From the NCBI GenBank assembly GCA_002419585.1, contig DIGJ01000017.1, positions 1-42,347 of the forward strand: 42,347 nt of DNA, written 5' to 3'. Positions 16,960-26,473 of this stretch are shown one piece after another; the stretch's first letter is position 1; every line of letters starts with the position of its first letter. Source of the DNA: Lachnoclostridium sp. UBA5725. GTDB taxonomy: Bacteria; Bacillota; Clostridia; Lachnospirales; Lachnospiraceae. The notes beneath the pieces are model-generated. The model saw only the letters and a program-made list of their open reading frames with translations. It had not been told where the DNA came from and did no database searches. A program made the position numbers and the translations under genes.

Positions 16960-18891
16960 ATGGACAATAATAATAATAAACCCAATGGAAAAAAATCGAA
17001 TAATAATAAAACAGGTCTTATTATATGCTTAATTGCAGCAATTTGCATGTTAGCAATGTATCTTCTTATGTCCAATCAGTTGAGAGAAAGTACCCATAAG
17101 TTAATTACCTATGATAAATTTCTTGATATGTTGGAAAATGGAGAAATAAAGAGTGTTGAAGAAAAAGCAAATGAAATTACAATCACTCCAATCAAACAAG
17201 AAAACGAATTTTACAATATGACATATTATACCGGTTATGCCGAAAGTTACGACAATTTAACCGCTCGTCTAATAGAGGCAGGAGTTGAAGTATCATCTGA
17301 GGTTCCAAATACTGGAAATAGCATTGTTGATTTCTTTTTGGTATATGTATTACCAATTATAATATTGTGGGTCGTTTTGTTCTTTGTCTTCCGCATGTTT
17401 TCGAAAAGCAATGGTGGTGGCATGATGGGTGTCGGCAAGAGTAACGCGAAGATGTATGTGCAAAAGGAAACTGGTGTTACTTTTAAAGATGTGGCTGGGC
17501 AAGAAGAAGCCAAAGAATCGATGTATGAATTAGTTGATTTCCTTCATAGTCCAGGAAAGTATACAAAAATTGGAGCAAAGCTTCCAAAAGGTGCACTCCT
17601 TGTAGGTCCTCCAGGAACTGGAAAAACATTGTTAGCAAAAGCTGTTGCAGGAGAAGCAAAAGTTCCATTCTTCTCTCTATCTGGTTCTGATTTCGTAGAA
17701 ATGTTCGTTGGTGTTGGTGCTTCCCGTGTGCGTGATTTATTTAAACAAGCACAACAAATGGCTCCATGTATCATCTTTATTGATGAGATTGATGCCATTG
17801 GTAAGAGCCGTGATTCCCACTACGGTGGTGGAAACGACGAACGTGAGCAGACGTTAAACCAGTTACTTTCTGAAATGGATGGTTTTGATTCTTCCAAAGG
17901 ACTTGTTATCCTTGGAGCAACCAATCGTCCTGACGTTCTCGATAAGGCATTGCTTCGTCCAGGTCGTTTTGACCGACGCATTATTGTAGAAAAACCAGAC
18001 TTAAAAGGTCGTGTCGATGTCTTAAAAGTACATTCCAAAGATGTAAGAATGGATGATACCGTTGACTTAGATGCAATCGCTCTCGCAACCTCGGGTGCAG
18101 TAGGCTCCGATCTTGCAAATATGATCAATGAAGCTGCCATTATGGCAGTAAAAGATAACCGTTCCAGTGTATCTCAAGGTGATTTATTTGAGGCAGTAGA
18201 AGTTGTCATTGCTGGTAAAGAAAAGAAAGACCGTATCTTAAGCGAAAACGAGAAAAAGATTGTTGCTTATCACGAAGTAGGACATGCTTTAATTGCAGCT
18301 CTTCAAAAAGATTCCGAACCCGTTCAAAAAATTACAATCGTTCCAAGAACCATGGGATCACTTGGCTACGTAATGCAGTTCCCAGAAGAAGAAAAATATC
18401 TGATGTCTCAAAAAGAAATCATTGCAGACATTGTTACTTTCTGCGGTGGACGTGCTGCCGAAAAAATTGTATTTGATTCTGTAACTACTGGTGCTTCTAA
18501 TGATATTGAAAAGGCAACTGCCATGGCACGTGCAATGGTTACTCAGTATGGTATGAGCGATGAATTTGGTATGGTTGGATTGGAATCGGTTGAAAATCGT
18601 TACTTAGATGGTCGTACCGTTCTCAATTGTGGGGAGCAGACAGCTGCCCAGGTCGACAAAGAAGTAATGCGTATCTTAAAAGATTGTTATCAAAAAGCGG
18701 AAGAATTGCTTTCTGGAAATCGCGATCTGATGGATAAAATTGCTGAATTCCTATATGAAAAAGAAACCATTACCGGAAAAGAATTTATGAAGATTTTCCG
18801 TGAAGTAAAAGGTCTTCCTGAACCAGAAGAAAATGCAATTGAAACATCTTCCGATGAGAATACACAAATAGCTGAAACGAATGAAATTTAA
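16960..18891 (+). CDS. ftsH: ATP-dependent zinc metalloprotease FtsH
   Basis: 643 residues. It is a membrane-anchored hexameric AAA+ protease degrading membrane and short-lived regulatory proteins. Seen: asparagine-rich N-terminus, transmembrane segment about 18-37, extracytoplasmic part, second transmembrane segment about 112-133, Walker A GPPGTGKT starting at residue 216, Walker B FIDEIDAIG, second region of homology ending GRFDRR, and zinc site HEVGH at 438-442 (usually HEAGH; the Val does not touch the ligands). The C-terminus ends in an acidic tail. AAAGGAGG lies about 12 nt before the ATG, slightly long, but no alternative start exists. A bidirectional terminator follows. Confidence 0.97.
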   Translation: MDNNNNKPNGKKSNNNKTGLIICLIAAICMLAMYLLMSNQLRESTHKLITYDKFLDMLENGEIKSVEEKANEITITPIKQENEFYNMTYYTGYAESYDNLTARLIEAGVEVSSEVPNTGNSIVDFFLVYVLPIIILWVVLFFVFRMFSKSNGGGMMGVGKSNAKMYVQKETGVTFKDVAGQEEAKESMYELVDFLHSPGKYTKIGAKLPKGALLVGPPGTGKTLLAKAVAGEAKVPFFSLSGSDFVEMFVGVGASRVRDLFKQAQQMAPCIIFIDEIDAIGKSRDSHYGGGNDEREQTLNQLLSEMDGFDSSKGLVILGATNRPDVLDKALLRPGRFDRRIIVEKPDLKGRVDVLKVHSKDVRMDDTVDLDAIALATSGAVGSDLANMINEAAIMAVKDNRSSVSQGDLFEAVEVVIAGKEKKDRILSENEKKIVAYHEVGHALIAALQKDSEPVQKITIVPRTMGSLGYVMQFPEEEKYLMSQKEIIADIVTFCGGRAAEKIVFDSVTTGASNDIEKATAMARAMVTQYGMSDEFGMVGLESVENRYLDGRTVLNCGEQTAAQVDKEVMRILKDCYQKAEELLSGNRDLMDKIAEFLYEKETITGKEFMKIFREVKGLPEPEENAIETSSDENTQIAETNEI

Positions 18892-18904
18892 ATAAGTATG
18901 CAAT

Positions 18905-18967
18905 GAAAAGTACCCTGTATGTTAAACGCGATAAGATCTGCGTATTAACTTACAAGGTACTTTTTTC
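18905..18967. terminator. bidirectional intrinsic terminator between ftsH and lacZ
   Basis: AAAAGTACC (18905-18913) pairs with GGTACTTTT near 18956-18964, continued inward by TGTA/TACA, GTTAA/TTAAC and ACGC/GCGT pairs with small mismatches. A-run and T-run on opposite ends allow use by both convergent genes. Confidence 0.85.
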
Positions 18968-19032
18968 ATAAGCAACTCTTTTGACTATATTTCATATCCC
19001 CTCATATGCCTAATCAAAATGTACATGCTATC

Positions 19033-22000
19033 TTATATCAATATCCCCTGAAATGTAAATTCGAACTCTAACGGTTTGCTTGCATCAATAAGGAACTCTT
19101 TGTGCGTTCTTGCTCCCCATGTATCATCGCCAGCAATTCCCATTTGCATCGACGATAAACGAATCACGGTATTATGAATTGGTGGTAATTCATATTCATG
19201 CGTCGCATTTTCTAGTTCATGTGGTGTATATGGAGTTGCCGAGACATTGATCTTGTCTCCATGAAACAAAAGTCCACGGCCTGAGTTGTCATAGACTTTT
19301 GCTACTCTTACCGCAGTCTTGTTCCCACACTCTTGTGGCACTAAATACTTCGAAAGATTATCCACTACCTTATTTTGATAGTATCCTACTTTTGCACCAT
19401 GCAATCGATCGCAATAGGTTTCATCCGGTCCGTTTCCATACCATTCAAAATTTTCATAGTCTGCATCCATCTTAAACATAACACCAAACTCTGGCATTTC
19501 CTCCAAGCCTTCCACCGGGTCATAGGTTAGTTTCGTATGTATCGCTCCATCCGTGTTTATCTGGTAAGAGAGTTTACAGCTACTTTGCGGCATCGTTGGC
19601 AAATAATAGGTATACGTTACGGTAATTGTATCCCCTTCCTCTTCTACGGTTGGATTTGGATAATACCTCCCAAATACAGCGGGGTCCTTCGCTTCTTCCT
19701 CTGATAATAACGGCATATGATGCAAATACAAACTTGCTAGTTTCCAGTTACCATATCTTGCAGGCATCCGATTAGCAACATCATTATCCACCGGTGCTCT
19801 CCAAAAGTTTGGCTTTGGCATTCCTTTCAGCAATTCTCTTCCCGCAAACCGGTAAGAGACAAGGCCTCCTTTTAGCGTTGAAAATAAGACTTCAAACTCA
19901 TCACCTTTCACGCCGATATTATTTAATGTTTTTACTAACTGAAGCTTACCTTTTACTTCTTTTTGCTTTGTATCTTCAATCACTTGATAAACAGCTTCAC
20001 CAAATGCAATCTCATGCCCTTTTTTCGCCCATATGGAATCTTCTTTCAAACAAAATGACAAACGTATGATATATTCCCCTGGCAAAGAAATTTCACAAAC
20101 CGGAAGATCATATTCTTTTTCACTGAGCGCTTCGACATTTGTTTCCATATAACTTCTTTGTACTTCTTTGCCATTATGAAGCAAAATTAAAAAGCAATCA
20201 AACACTTTGGTATTCGTAAACAAGAAGTCATTCTGAATCCGTGCTTTCTTTTTATCAATCGTAACGGTGATATTTTGATAATTAAATTTTACTTCCTGCA
20301 TTTTTGTAGAAGGTAACCGGTCTCCCGTGGTAATTCCATTTCCACAAAAGTTATAGTCATTCGGATTTTCCCCAAAGTCGCCACCAAATGCAAAATATTG
20401 TTTACCATAGCGGTCTTTTTTAAAGAGCACCTGGTCCATATAATCCCAGATGAATCCACCTTGATAAAGCGGATCTTCCTTTGTTAAATCCGTATATTTA
20501 AACATTGCCCCTAGGGAATTTCCCATCGCATGTGCGTACTCGCAACATATATACGGCTTACTTCTTGCCGTCTTTAAATATTCCTTAATTTCCGTTACTG
20601 GTGGGTACATATGGCTTTCGATATCAGTTATATCATTGTATCTACGGTCTCTTGTAACCCCCTCATAATGAACCAAGCGATTCGAATCGAGTAAATGTAG
20701 AAGTTTTGACATTTCATAGATATTACGTCCTCCAAATGCTTCGTTTCCACATGACCAAATCAAAATACAAGGATGATTTTTATCTCTTTGATACATCGAG
20801 TTTGCACGATCCAGTACCATTTCCCTCCACTGCGGGAAATCTCCTGGTATCACATCCTCGGGTCTTGTCAGCCCCCATTCCACATACTGCCAGGAGCCAT
20901 GGGTCTCTAAGTTTGCCTCGTCCATAACATACAAGCCATATTCATCACAAAGTTCATAGAATCTTGTTTGATTTGGGTAATGACTGGTACGAACGGCATT
21001 GATATTATTTTGCTTCATAGTGATGATGTCTTTTGTTATTTCTTCCTCGGTAATACATCTACCACTAAGACTACTAAACTCATGCCGATTTACGCCTTTA
21101 AATACGATTCGTTTTCCATTCAGGTACATGATTTGATTCTTTATTTCAAATCGCCGAAACCCAACTCTTTGTTGAATGACTTCTTTTATTTCCCCATCTT
21201 TTGATGATAGTTGAATAAAAACATCATACAAATGAGGATTTTCTGCACTCCAAGGCTCTAATTCTTCTACACTTGTAGTGCAATTTACCATTTCAGCCAC
21301 ATGAATTTGATCTTTCTTAATCTGTTTTCCTTGATTTTCTAGTGTAATTTCTATCGAATCTCCATTGCTTTCTCCAACAATCTGCATTTCGATTATCAAA
21401 TTTCCTTTTCTACAGTCGTCGTCTAATAAAGCCTGTATTTTCAGGTCATAAATGTGGCAGTCCGGTATACTATATAGATATACATCGCGAAAAATTCCAG
21501 AAAAGCGATAAAAGTCCTGATCTTCTAACCAGCTTGCGCTCGTCCATTTATAAACCTGAACTGCAAGCTTATTTTCTCCTTCTACTAAGAAATCCGTCAG
21601 TTCAAACTCAGAAGGACTAAAACTGTCTGTGCTGTATCCAATGTACTTGCCATTACACCATAGTGCAAATCCACTTTCTACTCCCTGAAAAGAAATAAAT
21701 ACTTGTTTTCCTTTCATCGTATCTGGAATATAAAAATATTTTGCATAGTTACCAACTGGATTAAAATCCGTTGGGATTTCTCCTGGAACAATGTCCTCAT
21801 GCCCTTCCCATGGATATTGTGTGTTTACATATTGAGGAACATCATAACCTTCCAGCTGTATATGTGCAGGTACTTTGATATCCTTCCAATTCTTACAAGA
21901 ATACTCTCTCGTTTCAAATCCAGGGATACACATAGATAGATTCTGCGCATAAAAAAATTTCCAAATGCCATTGAGTGAATAGCGAAAACTTTCCATTTGA

Positions 22001-22110
22001 TTTGCAGCTTCTTCTTTGGTTTTGTAATATTTATGATCCGAATGTACTTTCATCCGATTTTCCATAAAGAATTCGGGATCTTTTAGCTTGTTATAGTCAA
22101 AGTTTTTCAT
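19033..22110 (-). CDS. lacZ: beta-galactosidase, glycoside hydrolase family 2
   Basis: 1025 residues from the ATG at 22110, close to E. coli LacZ (1024). AAAGGTG lies 7 nt upstream; the longer frame to 22221 overlaps the permease gene and is rejected. The order is sugar-binding jelly roll, Ig-like domain, TIM barrel, a second Ig-like domain and the C-terminal beta-sandwich. The acid/base is Glu457 in WSCGNEAFGG and the nucleophile Glu524 in CCEYAHAMGNS. There is no signal peptide, so it acts in the cytoplasm on sugars imported by the adjacent ABC system. Galactosides from lactose or plant galactan are plausible substrates. Confidence 0.95.
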   Translation of the reverse strand: MKNFDYNKLKDPEFFMENRMKVHSDHKYYKTKEEAANQMESFRYSLNGIWKFFYAQNLSMCIPGFETREYSCKNWKDIKVPAHIQLEGYDVPQYVNTQYPWEGHEDIVPGEIPTDFNPVGNYAKYFYIPDTMKGKQVFISFQGVESGFALWCNGKYIGYSTDSFSPSEFELTDFLVEGENKLAVQVYKWTSASWLEDQDFYRFSGIFRDVYLYSIPDCHIYDLKIQALLDDDCRKGNLIIEMQIVGESNGDSIEITLENQGKQIKKDQIHVAEMVNCTTSVEELEPWSAENPHLYDVFIQLSSKDGEIKEVIQQRVGFRRFEIKNQIMYLNGKRIVFKGVNRHEFSSLSGRCITEEEITKDIITMKQNNINAVRTSHYPNQTRFYELCDEYGLYVMDEANLETHGSWQYVEWGLTRPEDVIPGDFPQWREMVLDRANSMYQRDKNHPCILIWSCGNEAFGGRNIYEMSKLLHLLDSNRLVHYEGVTRDRRYNDITDIESHMYPPVTEIKEYLKTARSKPYICCEYAHAMGNSLGAMFKYTDLTKEDPLYQGGFIWDYMDQVLFKKDRYGKQYFAFGGDFGENPNDYNFCGNGITTGDRLPSTKMQEVKFNYQNITVTIDKKKARIQNDFLFTNTKVFDCFLILLHNGKEVQRSYMETNVEALSEKEYDLPVCEISLPGEYIIRLSFCLKEDSIWAKKGHEIAFGEAVYQVIEDTKQKEVKGKLQLVKTLNNIGVKGDEFEVLFSTLKGGLVSYRFAGRELLKGMPKPNFWRAPVDNDVANRMPARYGNWKLASLYLHHMPLLSEEEAKDPAVFGRYYPNPTVEEEGDTITVTYTYYLPTMPQSSCKLSYQINTDGAIHTKLTYDPVEGLEEMPEFGVMFKMDADYENFEWYGNGPDETYCDRLHGAKVGYYQNKVVDNLSKYLVPQECGNKTAVRVAKVYDNSGRGLLFHGDKINVSATPYTPHELENATHEYELPPIHNTVIRLSSMQMGIAGDDTWGARTHKEFLIDASKPLEFEFTFQGILI

Positions 22111-22142
22111 TGAAACGCACCTTTCTTTTTCTACTTTTTTCT

Positions 22143-22958
22143 TTATTTCACTGCACCCGTAATTCCTTCTGCAAAGCTCTTTTGTAATATGAAGAAAATA
22201 ATAACCGTTGGTATCGTGCATAACAAAACAGCTAGCATAAGCATGCCATAGTCTGTGATATAACCCTCGGTAAGATTGGCCACTAACATCGGCATTGTAA
22301 TACTATTTGCATCCTGCATCACTACTTTTGGCCATAGATAGCTATTCCATGCATTCATAAATGTAATGGTCATTGCTGCCGCATAGGTGGAGCGCATCGT
22401 AGGGAAAAACATACGAAGAAAGATTCCCATCTCACTCAACCCATCAATTCTTGCCGCTTCAATAATATCATGCGGAAACGAACGAGCACTTTGACGAAAC
22501 AGCATGATCAGAAATGGGGTAGATATAGTTGGCAAAATGAATCCAATCGTTGTGTTTAATAATTTAGCCTTAGAAAACATTTGAAACAAAGGAATCATGG
22601 TTGCAGCAAACGGAACCATCATCGCTAAAAGAATAATGGACATCACCGCATCTTTTCCTTTGTCATGAAAAATTTCAAATCCATAACCTGCCAAAGAGCA
22701 AACAAAAAGTGCAAGTATAGTAAGGACAATCGCATATTTAAAGGAATTTAGCATTGCTTTTCCAACCGCAGATACTGTAAATAGATTTTTCCAGTTTTCT
22801 AAAAAATAAGTGCCAAAAACTAATTTCCCACGAATGACATCAATACTTTTGTTGGTTGCAGAAACTGCCATCCAGTAAATTGGAAAAACAGAAATGATGG
22901 AAACAATGGTTAAAAATAAATATTGCAAAAATCGCTTCAATCTAATCACGCTTATCAC
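22143..22958 (-). CDS. CUT1 sugar ABC transporter permease (MalG-like)
   Basis: 271 residues with six predicted membrane segments. The cytoplasmic EAA loop EAARIDGLSEMGIFLRMFFP identifies the ABC permease that contacts the ATPase. The start overlaps the end of the MalF-like permease by about 17 nt, indicating coupled translation, and lacZ begins 32 nt after the stop. The substrate is presumably a galactoside, judged only from LacZ. Confidence 0.94.
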   Translation of the reverse strand: MISVIRLKRFLQYLFLTIVSIISVFPIYWMAVSATNKSIDVIRGKLVFGTYFLENWKNLFTVSAVGKAMLNSFKYAIVLTILALFVCSLAGYGFEIFHDKGKDAVMSIILLAMMVPFAATMIPLFQMFSKAKLLNTTIGFILPTISTPFLIMLFRQSARSFPHDIIEAARIDGLSEMGIFLRMFFPTMRSTYAAAMTITFMNAWNSYLWPKVVMQDANSITMPMLVANLTEGYITDYGMLMLAVLLCTIPTVIIFFILQKSFAEGITGAVK

Positions 22959-23835
22959 CTACTTTCAATTGAATAAAAGCTAATACAGCCACCAAAATCA
23001 ATATAAGATATGACATGGCAGCCGAATATCCGAAATTTGGTACATATTTGAACGATGTATTGTATATGTAATGTGACATGGTAAGCGTTGCATTTGCTGG
23101 TCCCCCCTTAGTTAAGTTGACCGATTCATCAAAGAGCTGCAAGGTACCATTGGTCGACATAATTGCCGTTAATAAAATGGTCGGTTTGAGGAGTGGCACT
23201 GTTATTCTCCAAAAAGATTGAAAGACAGATGCCCCATCTATTTTCGCTGCTTCATATACGGAATACTCTATATTTTGTAATCCGGACAAATAAAATACCA
23301 TATTGTATCCGGTCCATCTCCATATTAACGCTAAAATTACAACGATTCTTGCACTGGTAGGGTTAACAAGAAAGTTGTATCCCGTTTCTAAAATACCTAA
23401 TTTAATTAATATCATATTTATAAATCCATCTACTGCAAATAAGGAACGAAAAATAATTGCATAGGACACCAGTGATGTTGCACAAGGCAAAAAAATAGCC
23501 GTCCGGAACAATCCTTTAAATCTTAAATTTTTGTTATTTAGCATGGATGCCAATACCAAAGCAAAAACAAGCATAATTGGCACTTGGATGATTAAATAAA
23601 CAAAGTTATTTTTCAGTGCCTGCATAAAAACAGTGTCTTGAAACATTCGCACATAGTTCAGTGTTCCAGCCCATTTTAATTTATTTCCTATTCCTGTTTG
23701 AAACGATAAAAGCAATGCCTTTACCATAGGAATAAAACTCATTATTACAATCAATATAACTGCCGGTGTTAGAAATGCCCATCCTACTAAATTGTGCCTA
23801 CGGTCAAGCTTCATCTTTTTCTTTGATTGATTCAC
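22942..23835 (-). CDS. CUT1 sugar ABC transporter permease (MalF-like)
   Basis: 297 residues from a GTG at 23835, chosen because AGGGGG lies 7 nt upstream; the frame is open to an ATG at 23883 but that start has no comparable ribosome site. The protein has an N-terminal helix, further membrane segments and the EAA loop EAAKIDGASVFQSFWRITVP. It pairs with the MalG-like protein to form the membrane channel. The binding-protein gene ends 63 nt upstream. No ATPase gene is in the operon, so a shared MsmX-like ATPase encoded elsewhere is expected. Confidence 0.93.
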   Translation of the reverse strand: MNQSKKKMKLDRRHNLVGWAFLTPAVILIVIMSFIPMVKALLLSFQTGIGNKLKWAGTLNYVRMFQDTVFMQALKNNFVYLIIQVPIMLVFALVLASMLNNKNLRFKGLFRTAIFLPCATSLVSYAIIFRSLFAVDGFINMILIKLGILETGYNFLVNPTSARIVVILALIWRWTGYNMVFYLSGLQNIEYSVYEAAKIDGASVFQSFWRITVPLLKPTILLTAIMSTNGTLQLFDESVNLTKGGPANATLTMSHYIYNTSFKYVPNFGYSAAMSYLILILVAVLAFIQLKVGDKRD

Positions 23836-23898
23836 ATGTATGCCCCCTTTTCTGAAAGAATGGGGAACCCTGTTGCCAGGCATTCCCCTCTATTATTT

Positions 23899-25236
23899 CT
23901 ATTGACCCATCTGGAACTTAACCGTATCTTCGGCATTTTTAAGTTCCGTTGTTGCATCTGCACCAGCAACAATATTAACCAATGCTGCTTTTACCGCATC
24001 ACGTGCTTCATAGTAATAAACCCCTGTATTATTACTTGGAACTTTTCCAGCATACTCTGTAATCTGTGAATAAATTGCTTTTCCACCAAAGAATTCTTGT
24101 GGTTGTGCATATACATCACTTTCACCTGCTGGTAGGTATGTTGCTAAAGCACCAGAACTTGGAAGAATTGTCTCATAGAAAGGAACACTTCCAGCAAATG
24201 TACGATTTAAAAAGTCGGTTGCTAATTGTGTATTTTTACCATTTGCAGTTACAAGCCAGCTAGAACCTCCATTGTTGGAATAATTGGTTGCACCAGTTAC
24301 ACCTTCTAAGGATGGCATATTTGTAATTCCCCATTTACCAGACTGATCTGCTGCTGACTGGATGGAACCTAAAATCCAGCATCCATTGATGGTACCTGCA
24401 ACTGTTTCACTATTTAATGTTCCAATGTATTCATCCCAGTCATTTACTTCAATTAGAACACCTGAAGTAACCAATTCTTTATATACATCCATTACCTTTA
24501 ATAGAACATCATTGTTTACGATGGTTGGATTGCCGTTTTCATCAAATAAGCTAGCTCCTGCTGACTGAAGCATAATCATAATTAAATCACACTCTCCTGC
24601 TTGTGCAGAAAGCAAAGGTTTACCTGTTTTAGCCAAAATATCTTTTCCCATTTCAATATATTTTGTCCATGTAACATCAGTAAAATCTTCCACCGTATAT
24701 CCTGCTTGCTCCAAAACATCGGTTCTTAAGCAGCTGATTACTGCACCATTATCAAACGGAACACCGTAATTTTTTCCATCAACAACGGAGTACGCTGTTT
24801 TTGCTTCTCCAAATTGTTTGAAATCGATTCCAGAACTTGTGATATCTGCAATTGCTTCTGGATAACTTAATACATATTTTTGGAATGCATTATCCTGCAT
24901 TAATAAAATATCTGGTAAAGAACTAAGATCTCCACTCGTTGCAGCAGTCGTTAGTTTTGTCTGAATATCTGCCCATGGAGTTTCTACTACATTTAGTTTA
25001 AAATCAGGATGATCTTTTTGGTACACTTTTTCTGCTTCCTGCATCGCATAAATGTTGAATGCTGGATCCCAGCACCAAACAGTTAGTGTATTACCTGCTT
25101 CCTGTGTTGTTGCATCTTGTGTTGTTGCTTCTTGATTTCCTTCGTCTGATGTTGACTGTGACGCTTTACTTCCCCCGCATGCCGCCAATGAAACCACCAT
25201 AACTGTTGTTAGCAAAAACGCTAAAACCTTTTTCAT
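23899..25236 (-). CDS. sugar-binding lipoprotein of the ABC importer
   Basis: 445 residues. It has a lipoprotein signal with lipobox LAAC followed by GGS, then a Thr/Gln/Glu-rich linker (ATTQDATTQEA) and a family 1 extracellular solute-binding fold (LTVWCWDPAFNIYAMQEAEKVYQ; WADIQTKLTTAATSGDLSSLPDILLMQD). It captures the sugar outside the membrane and hands it to the two permeases. The start has a CGGAGGG site. It is the first gene of the transport-lacZ operon, about 150-220 nt downstream of the four-repeat operator array. Confidence 0.95.
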   Translation of the reverse strand: MKKVLAFLLTTVMVVSLAACGGSKASQSTSDEGNQEATTQDATTQEAGNTLTVWCWDPAFNIYAMQEAEKVYQKDHPDFKLNVVETPWADIQTKLTTAATSGDLSSLPDILLMQDNAFQKYVLSYPEAIADITSSGIDFKQFGEAKTAYSVVDGKNYGVPFDNGAVISCLRTDVLEQAGYTVEDFTDVTWTKYIEMGKDILAKTGKPLLSAQAGECDLIMIMLQSAGASLFDENGNPTIVNNDVLLKVMDVYKELVTSGVLIEVNDWDEYIGTLNSETVAGTINGCWILGSIQSAADQSGKWGITNMPSLEGVTGATNYSNNGGSSWLVTANGKNTQLATDFLNRTFAGSVPFYETILPSSGALATYLPAGESDVYAQPQEFFGGKAIYSQITEYAGKVPSNNTGVYYYEARDAVKAALVNIVAGADATTELKNAEDTVKFQMGQ

Positions 25237-25385
25237 AAAATACCCTCCGTTTTATTTTATATTTTAGTTAATATTTTCAATATCAATGATATAGCAATTT
25301 CAAATTAGTCATTATGTATATTTTTAATTGATATTTACTTGTTAACATATACAAATCGTAACATAGGATACAAAAGTGATAATTT

Positions 25386-25456
25386 CATTTTCACGCAAAA
25401 AATGCGCATTTTCAATCATAAATTTGCGCATTTTCGATTTCATTTTATTCATTTTC
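25386..25456 (-). promoter_or_regulatory. four phased CATTTTC repeats, likely AraC-family operator
   Basis: CATTTTC occurs at 25386-25392, 25407-25413, 25429-25435 and 25450-25456: start-to-start distances 21, 22 and 21 bp, two helical turns each, so all four face the same side of the DNA. The middle two extend to TGCGCATTTTC. The last overlaps the stop codon of the AraC-family gene. The array is upstream of the binding-protein gene. No strong sigma-A promoter is obvious between the array and that gene, as expected for an activator-dependent promoter. The rest of 25237-25385 is AT-rich with nothing else recognised. Confidence 0.7.
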
Positions 25457-26390
25457 ACTCAAGCCACCCGTAAAGTGTCTTTATTTCGTAGTTTTTGAGC
25501 TCTTTCTTTTTTGTCTCTGGGTCATTCCGCCACTTGAGTGGAGTCATCCCCATTACTCTATAAAAATTTCGATTAAACGTACTGATTGCTGGAAATCCGC
25601 ATTTAAATGCAATTTCCGAAACGCAGTCATCCGTTGAACGAAGCATAACACAAGACATACGAACTCGTATCGTATTTATGTAATCGAGTGGTTTTAAATC
25701 TACAATCTCTTGAAATACCCTTCGAAAGTGACTTTCACTCATATGAGAGATTTCTGCAAGCATTGCTATCTTGATATCCTCCATGTAATGGCTACTGATG
25801 TACTCAAGTGCAGAAGCGATTACATTTGTGCTATTCGGTGCCGTTACTACTCCGTTTTTATTTTCGTGATTTATCCGATTGATTTCTATTAATAAAGGAA
25901 TAATCAACGCCTTCACATATTCTCTGTAATGGTGACACTTGCATTTCATTTCTTCCATGATATGCAGTATTACATCCAATAAAGCCTTATTCTCTTTGGA
26001 TGCATAGATATAGGCATTGCATTCAACCTGTGCTGAAAATTTTTTTACCCAAAATGGATTATCCGCATAGAGCATTTTCAAAAATCCTTCGATATCAACG
26101 AATAAATATTCCCAATGGCTCATGGTAAAGCCATCACTATTTGTCGCATGTGGCACATTGGCAGGAATAACGGTTACACTCCCTGGTGAAAAACGCAGGA
26201 ACTTATCTTCAATTCTTATATTTCCATTGCCTGAAATGCAGTGCCCTATTTCTAAATGATTATGAAAATGCAATTGATCTACCTGGTCATAGCAACGTAT
26301 CCAGCTTTCTCCCATCAAAGCCAGAATTGGAAAATCTGTAGGAAGTTCATAATATCGGAATTCATATGAACCAATTTTCTTTTTTGCCAT
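25455..26390 (-). CDS. AraC-family transcriptional regulator
   Basis: 311 residues. The N-terminal part resembles a cupin sugar-sensing domain (HFHNHLEIGHCISGNGNI; FSPGSVTVIPANVPHATNSD). The C-terminal about 100 residues hold two helix-turn-helix units (IKIAMLAEISHMSESHFRRVFQ; VSEIAFKCGFPAISTFNRNFYRVMGMTPLKWR). Its neighbours are the sugar importer and lacZ, so it most likely activates them when the substrate is present, binding the phased repeats at its own 3' end. AGGAGGGG precedes the ATG. A terminator separates it from the aminopeptidase operon upstream. Confidence 0.93.
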   Translation of the reverse strand: MAKKKIGSYEFRYYELPTDFPILALMGESWIRCYDQVDQLHFHNHLEIGHCISGNGNIRIEDKFLRFSPGSVTVIPANVPHATNSDGFTMSHWEYLFVDIEGFLKMLYADNPFWVKKFSAQVECNAYIYASKENKALLDVILHIMEEMKCKCHHYREYVKALIIPLLIEINRINHENKNGVVTAPNSTNVIASALEYISSHYMEDIKIAMLAEISHMSESHFRRVFQEIVDLKPLDYINTIRVRMSCVMLRSTDDCVSEIAFKCGFPAISTFNRNFYRVMGMTPLKWRNDPETKKKELKNYEIKTLYGWLE

Positions 26391-26430
26391 TTGTTTCCCC
26401 TCCTATTTTCTTACGACCCCATTCATAAGA

Positions 26431-26464
26431 AAAAGGGATTGTCACAAAGTAACAATCCTTTTTT
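26431..26464. terminator. intrinsic terminator after the aminopeptidase operon
   Basis: GGATTGT (26436-26442) pairs with ACAATCC (26452-26458), flanked by A-run and T-run, so it can work in both directions. On the minus strand it lies about 10 nt past the aminopeptidase stop and before the AraC-family gene. Confidence 0.85.
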
Positions 26465-26473
26465 GTATCCGTA

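Noticed and set aside
16836..17075. 79-codon minus-strand frame upstream of pyrG
   Set aside because: It is antisense to the ftsH start and promoter, has no Shine-Dalgarno and no recognisable protein.
25386..25456. CRISPR array
   Set aside because: The repeats are 7 bp with about 14-bp gaps, far too short for CRISPR repeats and spacers, and no cas genes are present.
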